Source of the DNA: a bacterium
GTDB taxonomy: Bacteria > Patescibacteriota > Saccharimonadia > Saccharimonadales > Saccharimonadaceae
Length of the DNA stretch: 64,000 nt
Direction: 5' to 3'
Assembly (NCBI GenBank): GCA_004561445.1
Contig: SFVX01000001.1
Coordinates: forward strand, 186,001 to 250,000
The notes beneath the pieces were generated by a model. That model was given only the letters and a program-made list of their open reading frames with translations. It ran no database searches and was not told the DNA's origin. The position numbers and the translations under genes are program-made. This document shows positions 50,112 to 57,595 of the stretch, piece by piece. Position 1 is the first letter of the stretch. The number at the start of each line of letters is the position of its first letter.

Positions 50112-50188
50112 GGACCTTTAGCTCAGTTGGCTAGAGCGTACGATTCACATTCGTAAGGTCACTGGTTCGAGCCCAGTAAGGTCCACCA
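50112..50188 (+). tRNA. tRNA-Val (anticodon CAC)
   Basis: A 77-nt cloverleaf with encoded CCA. Acceptor GGACCTT/AAGGTCC, anticodon stem TACGA/TCGTA with loop TTCACAT, T-arm CTGGTTCGAGCCCAG. Confidence 0.95.
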
Positions 50189-50202
50189 AGACAAAGAGAA
50201 AT

Positions 50203-50226
50203 ACACCCAAAGGGTGTTATTTTTTG
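50203..50226 (+). terminator. Terminator after tRNA-Val
   Basis: ACACCC/GGGTGT stem with AAA loop, then TATTTTTTG. Confidence 0.85.
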
Positions 50227-50312
50227 TTTTTTTCGTCGAGTTAGATGTGGCGAGAAGTATCTTTCTTTTAGATGGATTGGCATTATTTGGCACCTCTTTA
50301 TTAGTAGCTTTT

Positions 50313-50456
50313 TCATACATGTCCAACACTTGCTAATTCTTTAGCAATCTTTTTCTGTTCACTTTTCATTAAGTCTAGCGGAATGGCGTCAGAGTAATGC
50401 GTTTCAAGCAACTTTTGGCGTTTATGTTCCAGGAATATTTTTAGCGCAACAACGTT
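50313..50456 (-). pseudogene. Remnant of a large serine recombinase
   Basis: A 47-codon frame on the minus strand reads ALKIFLEHKRQKLLETHYSD then AIPLDLMKSEQKKIAKELAS. This is the linker/coiled-coil region that follows the catalytic part of large serine recombinases (the ...IPLDLxKxEQ... motif). There is no N-terminal catalytic domain or start. It lies about 125 bp from a tRNA gene, a common integration site. The rest of 50227-50468 shows no gene. Confidence 0.6.
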
Positions 50457-50468
50457 TTATTTATTTTC

Positions 50469-50849
50469 TCATTTAGCTTTTTTGTCTAGTTTTTTGCTTC
50501 TTGTAAGATAACTTTTTACCAACGCTTCTATCGATAAGGTTGTTATCGAAATAAATGCTATACATAAAAGTATTATGGACTCAGGTAAAAGCTCAACCAT
50601 GTTATTTACTACCATAGACGTCACTAATTCAAAATCCGAGATATAAAAGAAGTCGAAAGTAACATTCTTCATATATACGCAGCATATCGATGTTAATAAT
50701 GGAACACTTATAGACGCGATAATCTGTAGAATTCCCATTTTTCTTTTGCCCTTAATTACCAATATGCCTCCCAATGCAATGCCGAGCATAAGTATAATCA
50801 CCCGAAAAATTAAAGCCGAGTAATCTAGTGTGCGAGCATCAAGTATCAT
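50469..50849 (-). CDS. Small polytopic membrane protein
   Basis: 126 residues with three hydrophobic segments (about 10-30, 36-56, 84-108) and a Lys-rich tail (RSKKLDKKAK). The family is not recognised. Its ATG overlaps the stop of the amidase-like gene (TAATG), so it may be an accessory to that secreted protein. It lies in the low-G+C, decayed region. Confidence 0.55.
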   Translation of the reverse strand: MILDARTLDYSALIFRVIILMLGIALGGILVIKGKRKMGILQIIASISVPLLTSICCVYMKNVTFDFFYISDFELVTSMVVNNMVELLPESIILLCIAFISITTLSIEALVKSYLTRSKKLDKKAK

Positions 50850-51976
50850 TATCGCCTCACTCTACCAAGTGCACCGCCGGTCATTGGCCAGCCGTTTTTA
50901 TCTGCCCATTTTATATATCCTTCAGTATGTTGGGCCACTTCATAATTATAATAATCACCATTGGAATAGTATCGATATGTATTGTCCTTATTCGTAACAA
51001 AGCCCATATGATCCCAGTTGCCATCATTGGCTTTGTCGCTTGCAATAAAGTCTCCTTTGTCGATTACACTAGAGAACTCAGTATGATTAGTTGTCTTAAA
51101 ACCTACACCCATATAACGCGAAAACGTATCCGCATTTATCCATGACACCGAATAAAGATGCTGGCCACCATGATTCTTGTGCCACCACCCCTTCGTGTCT
51201 ACGGGATAGACATCCTGAGATACTCCAGACGCCTCTAGAATTTGCGAGACAAAGTTAGTGCAATCCATCTCAATTAGATTTAAAAAGCCTCCTTTGGCTA
51301 CACCATAACCGTTCGTGTTATAATTTACAGCGTACGTGCGGGCATAGTTGATAGCCGCATTCATATTTGGAAGCGCATATGCGATACTCGTCGCTCTCTG
51401 AAGATTAATAATCCTTTCACTATCTTTTGCGAGTGGAGCATAATATGGCAACATTAATCCCAAAGAAAGAGTTTGTGATTGCGATAGCTGTCGCGTATTG
51501 TTAGATACTAATATTCTATTGGTGTATTTTATAATCTCGTCGTTTTTTTGCCTATTTTCAAATATGTCAAAGAAGGCTACTAATGTTGCTCTTTGTTGAT
51601 TCGTATCATGAGCAAAGACACTATCGCTAGACAATCCATATAGTCCAGCTCTATATTCTTCCCAGTTCTGAGAATTTATCTCATCCAGCCTAAATTGCGA
51701 CGATATTGCTAGTAGAATTTCCGGAACTTTCTTCTTTAGGTTATTCAAAGCATCTTGATCATTTTCAAATGTGCAATATATAGGATTCTCTATACTGTTT
51801 ATGCTAATTTTTTGTCTGCGATTTATATCTCCAATCCCATCTAAATACCGTGAACGACAATAGGAATCGTATTGACCGCTCTGCTTTTCAGCGGCCGCCG
51901 CGGAGCGACAAAAAAACGACCCCGTAAATGCTAGTATAGCCGCAGTCGTTATTGTAAATAAAGCTACTTCCTTCAC
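50849..51976 (-). CDS. Secreted amidase-like (Amidase_6) protein
   Basis: 375 residues with GTG start (AAAGGAG 6-7 nt upstream). There is a signal peptide (about 1-28, ending SAAAAE) and a helical middle. The putative amidase domain spans about 215-372: INYARTYAVNYNTNGYG, then IEMDCTNFVSQILEASGV with the presumed catalytic Cys, and GNWDHMGFVTNKD with the His. This matches the PF12671-type family, usually in Gram-positive bacteria. It could cut cell-wall or host peptides; there is no proof of substrate. Confidence 0.8.
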   Translation of the reverse strand: MKEVALFTITTAAILAFTGSFFCRSAAAAEKQSGQYDSYCRSRYLDGIGDINRRQKISINSIENPIYCTFENDQDALNNLKKKVPEILLAISSQFRLDEINSQNWEEYRAGLYGLSSDSVFAHDTNQQRATLVAFFDIFENRQKNDEIIKYTNRILVSNNTRQLSQSQTLSLGLMLPYYAPLAKDSERIINLQRATSIAYALPNMNAAINYARTYAVNYNTNGYGVAKGGFLNLIEMDCTNFVSQILEASGVSQDVYPVDTKGWWHKNHGGQHLYSVSWINADTFSRYMGVGFKTTNHTEFSSVIDKGDFIASDKANDGNWDHMGFVTNKDNTYRYYSNGDYYNYEVAQHTEGYIKWADKNGWPMTGGALGRVRR

Positions 51977-52185
51977 TCTATTCTCCTTTCAAGGTTGCTT
52001 GCCTTTACTATAACATAACTAATATTCTATCGGAAATAGGCTTAACCATGAAAATATTTCTGAAAATTGGCGCAAGCTCTCATTTTTTCACGGCTTTTGT
52101 TTTTAGGCGTAACCGTAAGATAAAGTCATTAGAAATGTATATCCCGCTATCAGAGTGACAACCTAACACAATCCGAAGAGTAGAA

Positions 52186-52527
52186 CTAGAGTGCAATTGC
52201 TTCTTCAAGGTTTATCTTTTCGATAGATACTTTGATGCCCCGCTTTCTGAGATTATTTGCGATAGTGTTGCGGTGGCAGTTGAAGGCTCCAGTTAGTTCA
52301 TATGTCGACTCGCCATTCTAATATCTCTGAACAATTTGTTCTATTTCTTCAGGTTTTAGATGTTTTTGTTGCTGAGAGATGTCTTTTACGATAGAATTTG
52401 GGTCGTAGGAAGAATCGATAAGCGCTTGATCCGATTCAGATTTTACGGGGATAGATGCCTTGATTTCCTTGACTTTTTCGGAGAGCATTTTATAGTTCGA
52501 ATTGGGCCCCGTTAGTCCCCCAGGATT
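52186..52527 (-). pseudogene. Recombinase-type HTH protein with internal stop
   Basis: The minus-strand frame reads GPNSNYKMLSEKVKEIKAS (start Met at 52488), continues to LKPEEIEQIVQRY, then a TAG (52318-52320). It goes on in the same frame NGESTYELTGAFNCHRNTIA and ends at 52188. The second half is a resolvase-type helix-turn-helix, so the TAG breaks a formerly single gene. The other bases of 51977-52559 hold a weak promoter (TGT-TATAGT near 52010) for the amidase gene and nothing else recognised. Confidence 0.6.
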
Positions 52528-52559
52528 TTAAGGTTTTAGCGCAGGGGCGCTGTTTTTTG

Positions 52560-52838
52560 TTAGAACGAGAACCAGGCACGATGCATTTCGTCCCAAATCT
52601 CAAGAATTGTCTTGCCATTAAAACAATGGAGATTTAGTAGCTCGTCTAGCGTCTTAAAGGTTGCTATAACTTCGCAACCATCCACTCCCTCTTTTGATTC
52701 CCAGACTTCATATTTTTCTACATAATCTGGCTCTATATGATACGAATATTTACCGATGCTGAACTCAAGCTCGCCGTTTCGGTCTATATTCTCTTTAAGT
52801 TGGTCGATTGCGTCACTATAGTTTTTCTCGGGTTTCAT
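52560..52838 (-). CDS. Small acidic protein, possible immunity protein
   Basis: 92 residues, acidic and soluble, with Tyr/Trp/Glu-rich strands (SIGKYSYHIEPDYVEKYEVW) and a helical end (LDELLNLHCFNGKTILEIWDEMHRAWF). No family is recognised. The ATG overlaps the TGA of an upstream 39-codon fragment. The size, charge and position just behind a C-terminal fragment are typical for immunity genes of polymorphic toxins, which is only inference. Confidence 0.55.
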   Translation of the reverse strand: MKPEKNYSDAIDQLKENIDRNGELEFSIGKYSYHIEPDYVEKYEVWESKEGVDGCEVIATFKTLDELLNLHCFNGKTILEIWDEMHRAWFSF

Positions 52839-52954
52839 ATTTTTAGCCCTTTCAAAAGTTTCTTAAATCTATTATATAGTTTAGGATCCATTATTTCTCC
52901 GCTCTCATTAACTATCATATGGGGATTATTCTGTCGTTCGCCGTTAATATTATC
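52835..52954 (-). pseudogene. C-terminal fragment of a lost protein (toxin-like)
   Basis: 39 codons open from a TAG: INGERQNNPHMIVNESGEIM, then DPKLYNRFKKLLKGLKI and TGA. There is no start signal. The short polar stretch with NPH and a basic C-terminal helix could be the end of a toxin domain, now cut off from its carrier. Confidence 0.4.
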
Positions 52955-52978
52955 CTACTCTACGCTTATGTTTATGCT

Positions 52979-53006
52979 TGACATGATGCTAATTATGTGC
53001 TATAAT
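52979..53006 (+). promoter_or_regulatory. Consensus promoter before a 31-codon frame
   Basis: TTGACA (starting at 52978-52979), 17 bp ending TGTGC, TATAAT (53001-53006), then 6 nt to ATG. Confidence 0.8.
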
Positions 53007-53012
53007 GAAGAG

Positions 53013-53108
53013 ATGGTCTTGTCTGAACAAAAATCCTTGACTTTGCAGGGATTTTTTATGGCATTTTTCGATATTTTAAGTTTTCATTTAGTCGCTGTTC
53101 AAAATTAA
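53013..53108 (+). CDS. Possible leaderless 31-residue protein
   Basis: The frame begins MVLSEQKSLTLQGFFMAFFD and ends FHLVAVQN. Support is the perfect promoter with the 6-nt leaderless spacing. Against it, a hairpin (AAAAATCC/GGATTTTTT, about 53028-53058) inside the frame resembles a terminator, so this may be a short RNA or the stub of a deleted gene. Confidence 0.35.
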   Translation: MVLSEQKSLTLQGFFMAFFDILSFHLVAVQN

Positions 53109-53119
53109 CATAAATACTA

Positions 53120-53125
53120 TATACT
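53120..53125 (+). promoter_or_regulatory. -10 of leaderless pilin gene
   Basis: TATACT, agtgtt, ATG (6-nt spacing). Confidence 0.55.
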
Positions 53126-53131
53126 AGTGTT

Positions 53132-53692
53132 ATGAACAAGCAGAAGAAAGGCTTTACGATTATTGAGGTCGTGCTCGTGCTTGCTATTGGTGGGCTAATA
53201 TTCTTAATGGTGTTTATTGCTCTGCCGGCATTACAACGATCACAGCGCGACACGCAACGTAGGCAGGATGTTGCGATTATTGCGAGCGCAGTACGTCAAT
53301 ATATGGCCCATAACCACAATAATGCGCCACCGGATTCGGGGCGTGACAGCTCCACTAACCATACATATGACGATGATGATCGCAAGGGAACGACCTGGGG
53401 CTCAGGAAACGATAGCAAAGCTCTGCGTCGCTATCTAGTAGATCTCGATCCGGGCGGAGTCACGACAGTAGTATCAGTCGTAAATTACGTCAAGGGATCG
53501 TCGTCGAGTAATCGCTTCACTATCGCAAAGGCCGATATTGAGGGCTATGTAACAGTCTATGTTGGCGCAAAATGCCCAGATCTAACAAAAGCGAACGGCA
53601 CAGTCGTAACAATTCCTCAGACTAAGAAGCAAGGCGACATCATAGTTATGCGCTACATGGAGAACGGCCACTGGTATTGTCTCGAAGTCTAA
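53132..53692 (+). CDS. Type IV pilin-like protein
   Basis: 186 residues. The prepilin motif is KKGFTIIEVVLVLAIGGLIF: a short basic leader, cleavage after Gly, Glu at +5 and a hydrophobic stalk helix continuing to about residue 40. The globular part is polar. Two Cys, in GAKCPDLTK and HWYCLEV, could form the usual C-terminal disulfide loop. It assembles into a type IV pilus or pseudopilus; the machinery genes are elsewhere. It has its own promoter and terminator. Confidence 0.88.
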   Translation: MNKQKKGFTIIEVVLVLAIGGLIFLMVFIALPALQRSQRDTQRRQDVAIIASAVRQYMAHNHNNAPPDSGRDSSTNHTYDDDDRKGTTWGSGNDSKALRRYLVDLDPGGVTTVVSVVNYVKGSSSSNRFTIAKADIEGYVTVYVGAKCPDLTKANGTVVTIPQTKKQGDIIVMRYMENGHWYCLEV

Positions 53693-53694
53693 CA

Positions 53695-53720
53695 AAAGTC
53701 CGCAGCGATGCGGGCTTTTT
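53695..53720 (+). terminator. Terminator after the pilin gene
   Basis: GTCCGCA/TGCGGGC with one G-T pair, then TTTTT. Confidence 0.85.
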
Positions 53721-53730
53721 GCTTATGATT

Positions 53731-53759
53731 TTGACAGATATACCCCTATATGTTATCTT
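53731..53759 (+). promoter_or_regulatory. Promoter of the 53783 gene
   Basis: TTGACA, 17 bp, TATCTT. Confidence 0.7.
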
Positions 53760-53782
53760 GAAGAAAAGAAAGGTATCCAAAT

Positions 53783-54340
53783 ATGCCAAGAAAACAAAAA
53801 AAGAACAAAAAAATTATTATCTTTAGCCTGCTGGGGCTAGTTATAGTGGCGGCAGGAACTTTCGGTGTGCTTGCGCTAGTTAATAGCGAAAATAACGAAG
53901 AAAGTCGCAACGCCGATCACGAAACGGCAATTTACGACGAAAACGATCCAAATAAGGATAATCCAGATAAATACACCTTTGGCGATGACCGAAAAGACGA
54001 ACTAGACGACGAGACGACATCCGAAAACGAGAAAAATAATGACGGAAGCGTCAAGGCCACCATTTATGTAAACAATACCGTTGTTTATGACGGTAAAATT
54101 GTCGCAAGCGCGAACATTACAAACCTCGTCGAAGAAAATGGAACTTGCACTTATACTTTTACTGCACCGAGTGGTAAAACGCAGGTCATAACAGCCGAGA
54201 CTCTGCCGAGTCCTTACGACACACCATGCGCCGACGCCTCAATCGCTAAATCCGAGACCGGTGAATGGAAGCTCAAAGTAACCTACAAGTCTACGACAGC
54301 ATCAGGCGAGAGCGAGTCTTCGAACTTCTCCGTAAAATAG
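53783..54340 (+). CDS. Membrane-anchored extracellular protein
   Basis: 185 residues: a Lys-rich start, one membrane helix (about 10-33), an acidic Asn/Asp/Glu-rich linker (35-90) and a small beta-rich outside domain (92-185, KATIYVNNTVVYDGKIVASA...). Two Cys (GTCTYTF, TPCADAS) are about 30 residues apart and likely form a disulfide. No family is recognised. GAAAGG lies about 10 nt before the ATG. It may be a minor component used with the neighbouring pilin. Confidence 0.65.
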   Translation: MPRKQKKNKKIIIFSLLGLVIVAAGTFGVLALVNSENNEESRNADHETAIYDENDPNKDNPDKYTFGDDRKDELDDETTSENEKNNDGSVKATIYVNNTVVYDGKIVASANITNLVEENGTCTYTFTAPSGKTQVITAETLPSPYDTPCADASIAKSETGEWKLKVTYKSTTASGESESSNFSVK

Positions 54341-54346
54341 CTTAAG

Positions 54347-54379
54347 AAAATCGGCCGAGATTAGTTCCCGACCGATTTT
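54347..54379. terminator. Bidirectional terminator
   Basis: AAAATCGG..CGAG pairs with CCCG..CCGATTTT, with a run of seven T on the plus strand. It lies between the 53783 gene and nrdG. Confidence 0.8.
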
Positions 54380-54380
54380 T

Positions 54381-54923
54381 TTATTCGACTGAGACGATTT
54401 CGCCGTGGTTTAGATGGAGCAGGCGCTGATTCTGGCTGCCACGGAATTTTAGAGTAAGATCGCGCTTGGCGAGAATGAACGGGCCATCAATCAAGGCGTC
54501 GAGATATTCGACGAATTCCCAAGCTTCGCTGTCTTTAGGGATTTTTTCGAAAATGAGACCAGTGAAGGACCAGACATTCCAGCCAAGTTCTTCTTTGACG
54601 AACTTGGCGATTTCGAGGCAGGCTTTGGCCTGAAGGAGCGGTTCGCCGCCGCAGAAAGTGAGACCGGTTTGCCCTTTAAAGCTGGCGAGTTCTTTTTTGA
54701 CATCTTCGATTTTGACAAGCGTGCCAGCGGCGCCGGAGTCGTCCCAAGTTTCAGGGTTCTGGCAGCCCGGACAGTGTTGACGACAGCCTTGCGTCCAGAG
54801 GACGGCGCGGAGGCCTGGGCCATTAACGATACTGTCACGCTCGAGCGGGCCAGACATTAGGATATAGCCTTCTGGGACATCCATTTGAGGCTGACAAAGT
54901 TTATTTTCGACTTTTTGGGTCAT
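54381..54923 (-). CDS. nrdG: Anaerobic ribonucleotide reductase activating protein
   Basis: 180 residues. The radical-SAM cluster motif CxxxCxxC is GCRQHCPGCQNPETW (Cys47, Cys51, Cys54), and the SAM-binding GGEP motif is TFCGGEPLLQ. It generates the glycyl radical on NrdD. It lies 67 bp downstream of nrdD behind a hairpin that may reduce its expression relative to nrdD. Confidence 0.93.
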   Translation of the reverse strand: MTQKVENKLCQPQMDVPEGYILMSGPLERDSIVNGPGLRAVLWTQGCRQHCPGCQNPETWDDSGAAGTLVKIEDVKKELASFKGQTGLTFCGGEPLLQAKACLEIAKFVKEELGWNVWSFTGLIFEKIPKDSEAWEFVEYLDALIDGPFILAKRDLTLKFRGSQNQRLLHLNHGEIVSVE

Positions 54924-54942
54924 AGCTTCTCCGTTGATAAAA

Positions 54943-54977
54943 TACGCCAGCCTTGTTTTTTAGCTAAGACTGGCGTA
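54943..54977 (-). terminator. Hairpin between nrdD and nrdG
   Basis: TACGCCAG/CTGGCGTA stem followed by TTTTAT on the minus strand; probably a partial terminator or attenuator, since nrdG has no clear promoter. Confidence 0.6.
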
Positions 54978-54990
54978 AATGTGTTTTTAT

Positions 54991-57339
54991 TTACTTTTTG
55001 CCAAGGGCAGCGGCGGCGTTAGCTTTTTTGCTTTCGCGCTTAGCCTTAGTGTCGGCGTCGTATTGCTCTGGCACTACGCCATGTTTGACGCGAGCAGCCT
55101 CTTCGGCGCGTTTTGCATCATTCCAGCGCTCGAGCGAGCCTACGAGATAACCGGTAATGCGGCGGAGACGTTCGAAGCCATATTCACCATCATGTTCATG
55201 ACGGCCACAGCTTGGACAGACATCGCCTTCGATAATACCAGCGTAGCCACAGACTGGGTCACGATCGACTGGATGGTTGACGGAGCCATAGCCAATGCCA
55301 GCTTCTTTCATGTGGCGGATAACTGCCTCGAAAGCTTCGATGTTATCTGACGGATCGCCATCCATTTCTATGTAGGTGATATGGCCACCGTTACAGAAGT
55401 CGTGATAAGGAGCCTCTTTGTCGATTTTTTCGAATGCGCCAATCTTGTAGTAGACAGGGACGTGGAAGGAGTTGGTGTAGAATTCACGATCTGTAACACC
55501 CTTAAGCTTACCGTATTCTTTCTGATCCATGCGAGTGAAGCGTCCGGCAAGACCTTCGGCTGGAGTGCCGAGGAGCGAGTAGTTGAGCTGGCGCTCTTTG
55601 CTTAGCTCGTCACAGCGTTCGCGCATGTGGCCGATAATGTCGAGACCAAGTTCTTGGCATTCTTCACTCTCGCCATGATGATGGCCAGTCATAGCAACGA
55701 GGGTTTCAGCGAGACCAATAAAGCCAATACCGAGAGAACCGTGTTTGATGACGTCGCGAAGCTTGTCATTTGGTTTTAGCTTTTCGCTACCAATCCAGTT
55801 GCCCTGGCCCATGAGAAATGGGAAGTTTTTGACGCGCTGGTTGCCCTGAAAGTCGAAGCGGCGTTGAAGCTGATCGGCGACGAGGTCGATTTTCTCATCG
55901 AGTTCTTTGTAGAAACCATCCCAGTCGGCTTCTTTGCGCTCGCCGGTGGCAATACCGTGCTTGATACCAATGCGCGGAAGGTTGATAGTCGTAAAGGAAC
56001 AGTTACCACGGGAGACTGGGCGGCCATCGGTCTCTGGGAAGATAGAAGACATGACGCGAGTGCGGCAGCCCATGGTAGCGATTTCGGTTTCGTAGTCGCC
56101 TGGCTTGTAGTATTTGAGGTTAAATGGCGCGTCAATAAAGACGAAGTTCGGGAAGAGGCGCTTGCTGGAAACTTCCATGGAGCGCTTGAAGAGGTCGTAG
56201 TTTGGATCACCTGGGTTGTAGTTGACACCTTCCTTAACCTTGAATATAGAAATTGGGAAGATAGGTGTTTCGTGATGGCCAAGACCGGCCATGGTAGCCT
56301 CGAGAATCATCTTGGTGACGAGGCGACCTTCTGGAGTAGTGTCGGTGCCGAAGTTAATGGAAGTGAATGGAACCTGAGCACCGGCACGAGAATGCATAGT
56401 ATTGAGGTTGTGAATAAGACCTTCCATAGCTTGGTAGGTTTGGCGCTCGGTGTCAGCCTTAGCGTCGGCGACGACCTTGGCAGGGATTTTAAGTTTCTTG
56501 ATTTTATCGTCATCACCCAAAGTAAGGTCTTCTGGAATGGTAATCTTGAGTTCTTTTTCGGTGAAGTCCTCGTATTTCTTGATATTTTGTTCGAGGCATT
56601 TGCGATAGGTTTTGTTAACGCTTGGAGCAAGAGCGTAGTCAATGTTTGGAATAGCCTGACCACCGTGTTGCTCGTTCTGGTTGGCTTGGAGGATAATGGC
56701 GGTTAAAGCAGCGGCAGTGCCGATAGAATTTGGCGTGCGGAGGAAGCCGTGACCGGTGTTAAAACCGTTTTTGAAGAGCTTGAGCGGATCGGTCTGGCAG
56801 CAAGTAAGTGTGCCGGTAGCATAGAAGTCGAGATCGTGAATATGAATATCGCCATGATCGTGAGCGTAGCTTGCTTCAGGCTTTAGCAGGCAAAGCTTGG
56901 CGTATTCCTTGGAACCTTCAGCGCCGAATTGAAGCATCTTGCCCATGGCGGAGTTACCATCAACATTGGCGTTGCCACGTTTGACGTCGGAGTCTTCGGA
57001 AGCATCGGCAACGGAAATGGTGCTGTAGGTCTGCATGAGCTTAGTCTTAGCTTCGCGGACGCGGTTACGCTCGGCTCGGTATTCAATGTAGGCCTTAGCA
57101 GTGCGCTTAAAAGCAGATTCCATTAATACACGCTCGACGATGTCCTGAATTTGTTCTACGGTTGGGATGCGGGTTTTAATTTCTTCATTGGCGACGCGAA
57201 CGACTTTATCAGCAATGTTTTTGGCGCGATCTGGGCCGAATTCTTCAGTAGCAGCGCCAGCCTTGGTGATGGCGTCTACGATTTTTTCTTCTTTGAAAGA
57301 TACAACTTTGCCGTCTCGCTTCCTAATCGATTTGAACAT
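54991..57339 (-). CDS. nrdD: Anaerobic ribonucleoside-triphosphate reductase
   Basis: 782 residues. An N-terminal ATP-cone (1-95, IRKRDGKVVSFKEEKIVDAI) gives allosteric control. The catalytic barrel has HDHGDIHIHDLDF, CCQTDPLKLF and NLNTMHSRAGAQVPFTSINFGTD. Near the end are the zinc site Cys pairs (DPVCGYAG, VCPSCGRHEH) and the glycyl radical Gly in RRITGYLVGSLERW. It makes dNTPs without oxygen. GGAGGTAATAATA precedes the ATG, and NrdR-like boxes lie upstream. Confidence 0.96.
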   Translation of the reverse strand: MFKSIRKRDGKVVSFKEEKIVDAITKAGAATEEFGPDRAKNIADKVVRVANEEIKTRIPTVEQIQDIVERVLMESAFKRTAKAYIEYRAERNRVREAKTKLMQTYSTISVADASEDSDVKRGNANVDGNSAMGKMLQFGAEGSKEYAKLCLLKPEASYAHDHGDIHIHDLDFYATGTLTCCQTDPLKLFKNGFNTGHGFLRTPNSIGTAAALTAIILQANQNEQHGGQAIPNIDYALAPSVNKTYRKCLEQNIKKYEDFTEKELKITIPEDLTLGDDDKIKKLKIPAKVVADAKADTERQTYQAMEGLIHNLNTMHSRAGAQVPFTSINFGTDTTPEGRLVTKMILEATMAGLGHHETPIFPISIFKVKEGVNYNPGDPNYDLFKRSMEVSSKRLFPNFVFIDAPFNLKYYKPGDYETEIATMGCRTRVMSSIFPETDGRPVSRGNCSFTTINLPRIGIKHGIATGERKEADWDGFYKELDEKIDLVADQLQRRFDFQGNQRVKNFPFLMGQGNWIGSEKLKPNDKLRDVIKHGSLGIGFIGLAETLVAMTGHHHGESEECQELGLDIIGHMRERCDELSKERQLNYSLLGTPAEGLAGRFTRMDQKEYGKLKGVTDREFYTNSFHVPVYYKIGAFEKIDKEAPYHDFCNGGHITYIEMDGDPSDNIEAFEAVIRHMKEAGIGYGSVNHPVDRDPVCGYAGIIEGDVCPSCGRHEHDGEYGFERLRRITGYLVGSLERWNDAKRAEEAARVKHGVVPEQYDADTKAKRESKKANAAAALGKK

Positions 57340-57415
57340 TTATTATTACCTCCATGATGTTCGAATTTTTTTGGATTCTATCGTTAAATTATAGTGTTTG
57401 TTTGGTTTTTCTAGA

Positions 57416-57463
57416 CCCCACATATGGTGTCTGTTGTTATTATGGTAACGCTATATATAGCGT
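57416..57463 (-). promoter_or_regulatory. Tandem NrdR-like boxes upstream of nrdD
   Basis: Box 1 is the perfect palindrome ACGCTATATATAGCGT (57448-57463). Box 2 is the weaker CCCCACATATGGTGTC (57416-57431). Their centres are 32 bp apart, three helical turns, as known for NrdR pairs (consensus ACACwATATwTNGTGT type). Confidence 0.7.
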
Positions 57464-57583
57464 TTTGCAAGCTAAAATGTAAATATTACAACACTAAACA
57501 GATATATGATTTTTAGCGTATGAAAGGCCTCTAGATACACTAGAATATATTTGGATTTTTTGTAACTCTTATGCACATAGTGA

Positions 57584-57589
57584 TATACT
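57584..57589 (+). promoter_or_regulatory. -10 of leaderless XRE-MurA gene
   Basis: TGA-TATACT, 6 nt, ATG. Confidence 0.6.
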
Positions 57590-57595
57590 GGAATT

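Noticed and set aside
52318..52320. TAG as a recoded sense codon in the HTH gene
   Set aside because: RF1 is present and UAG is used as a normal stop elsewhere, for example after several frames here. A decayed gene is simpler.
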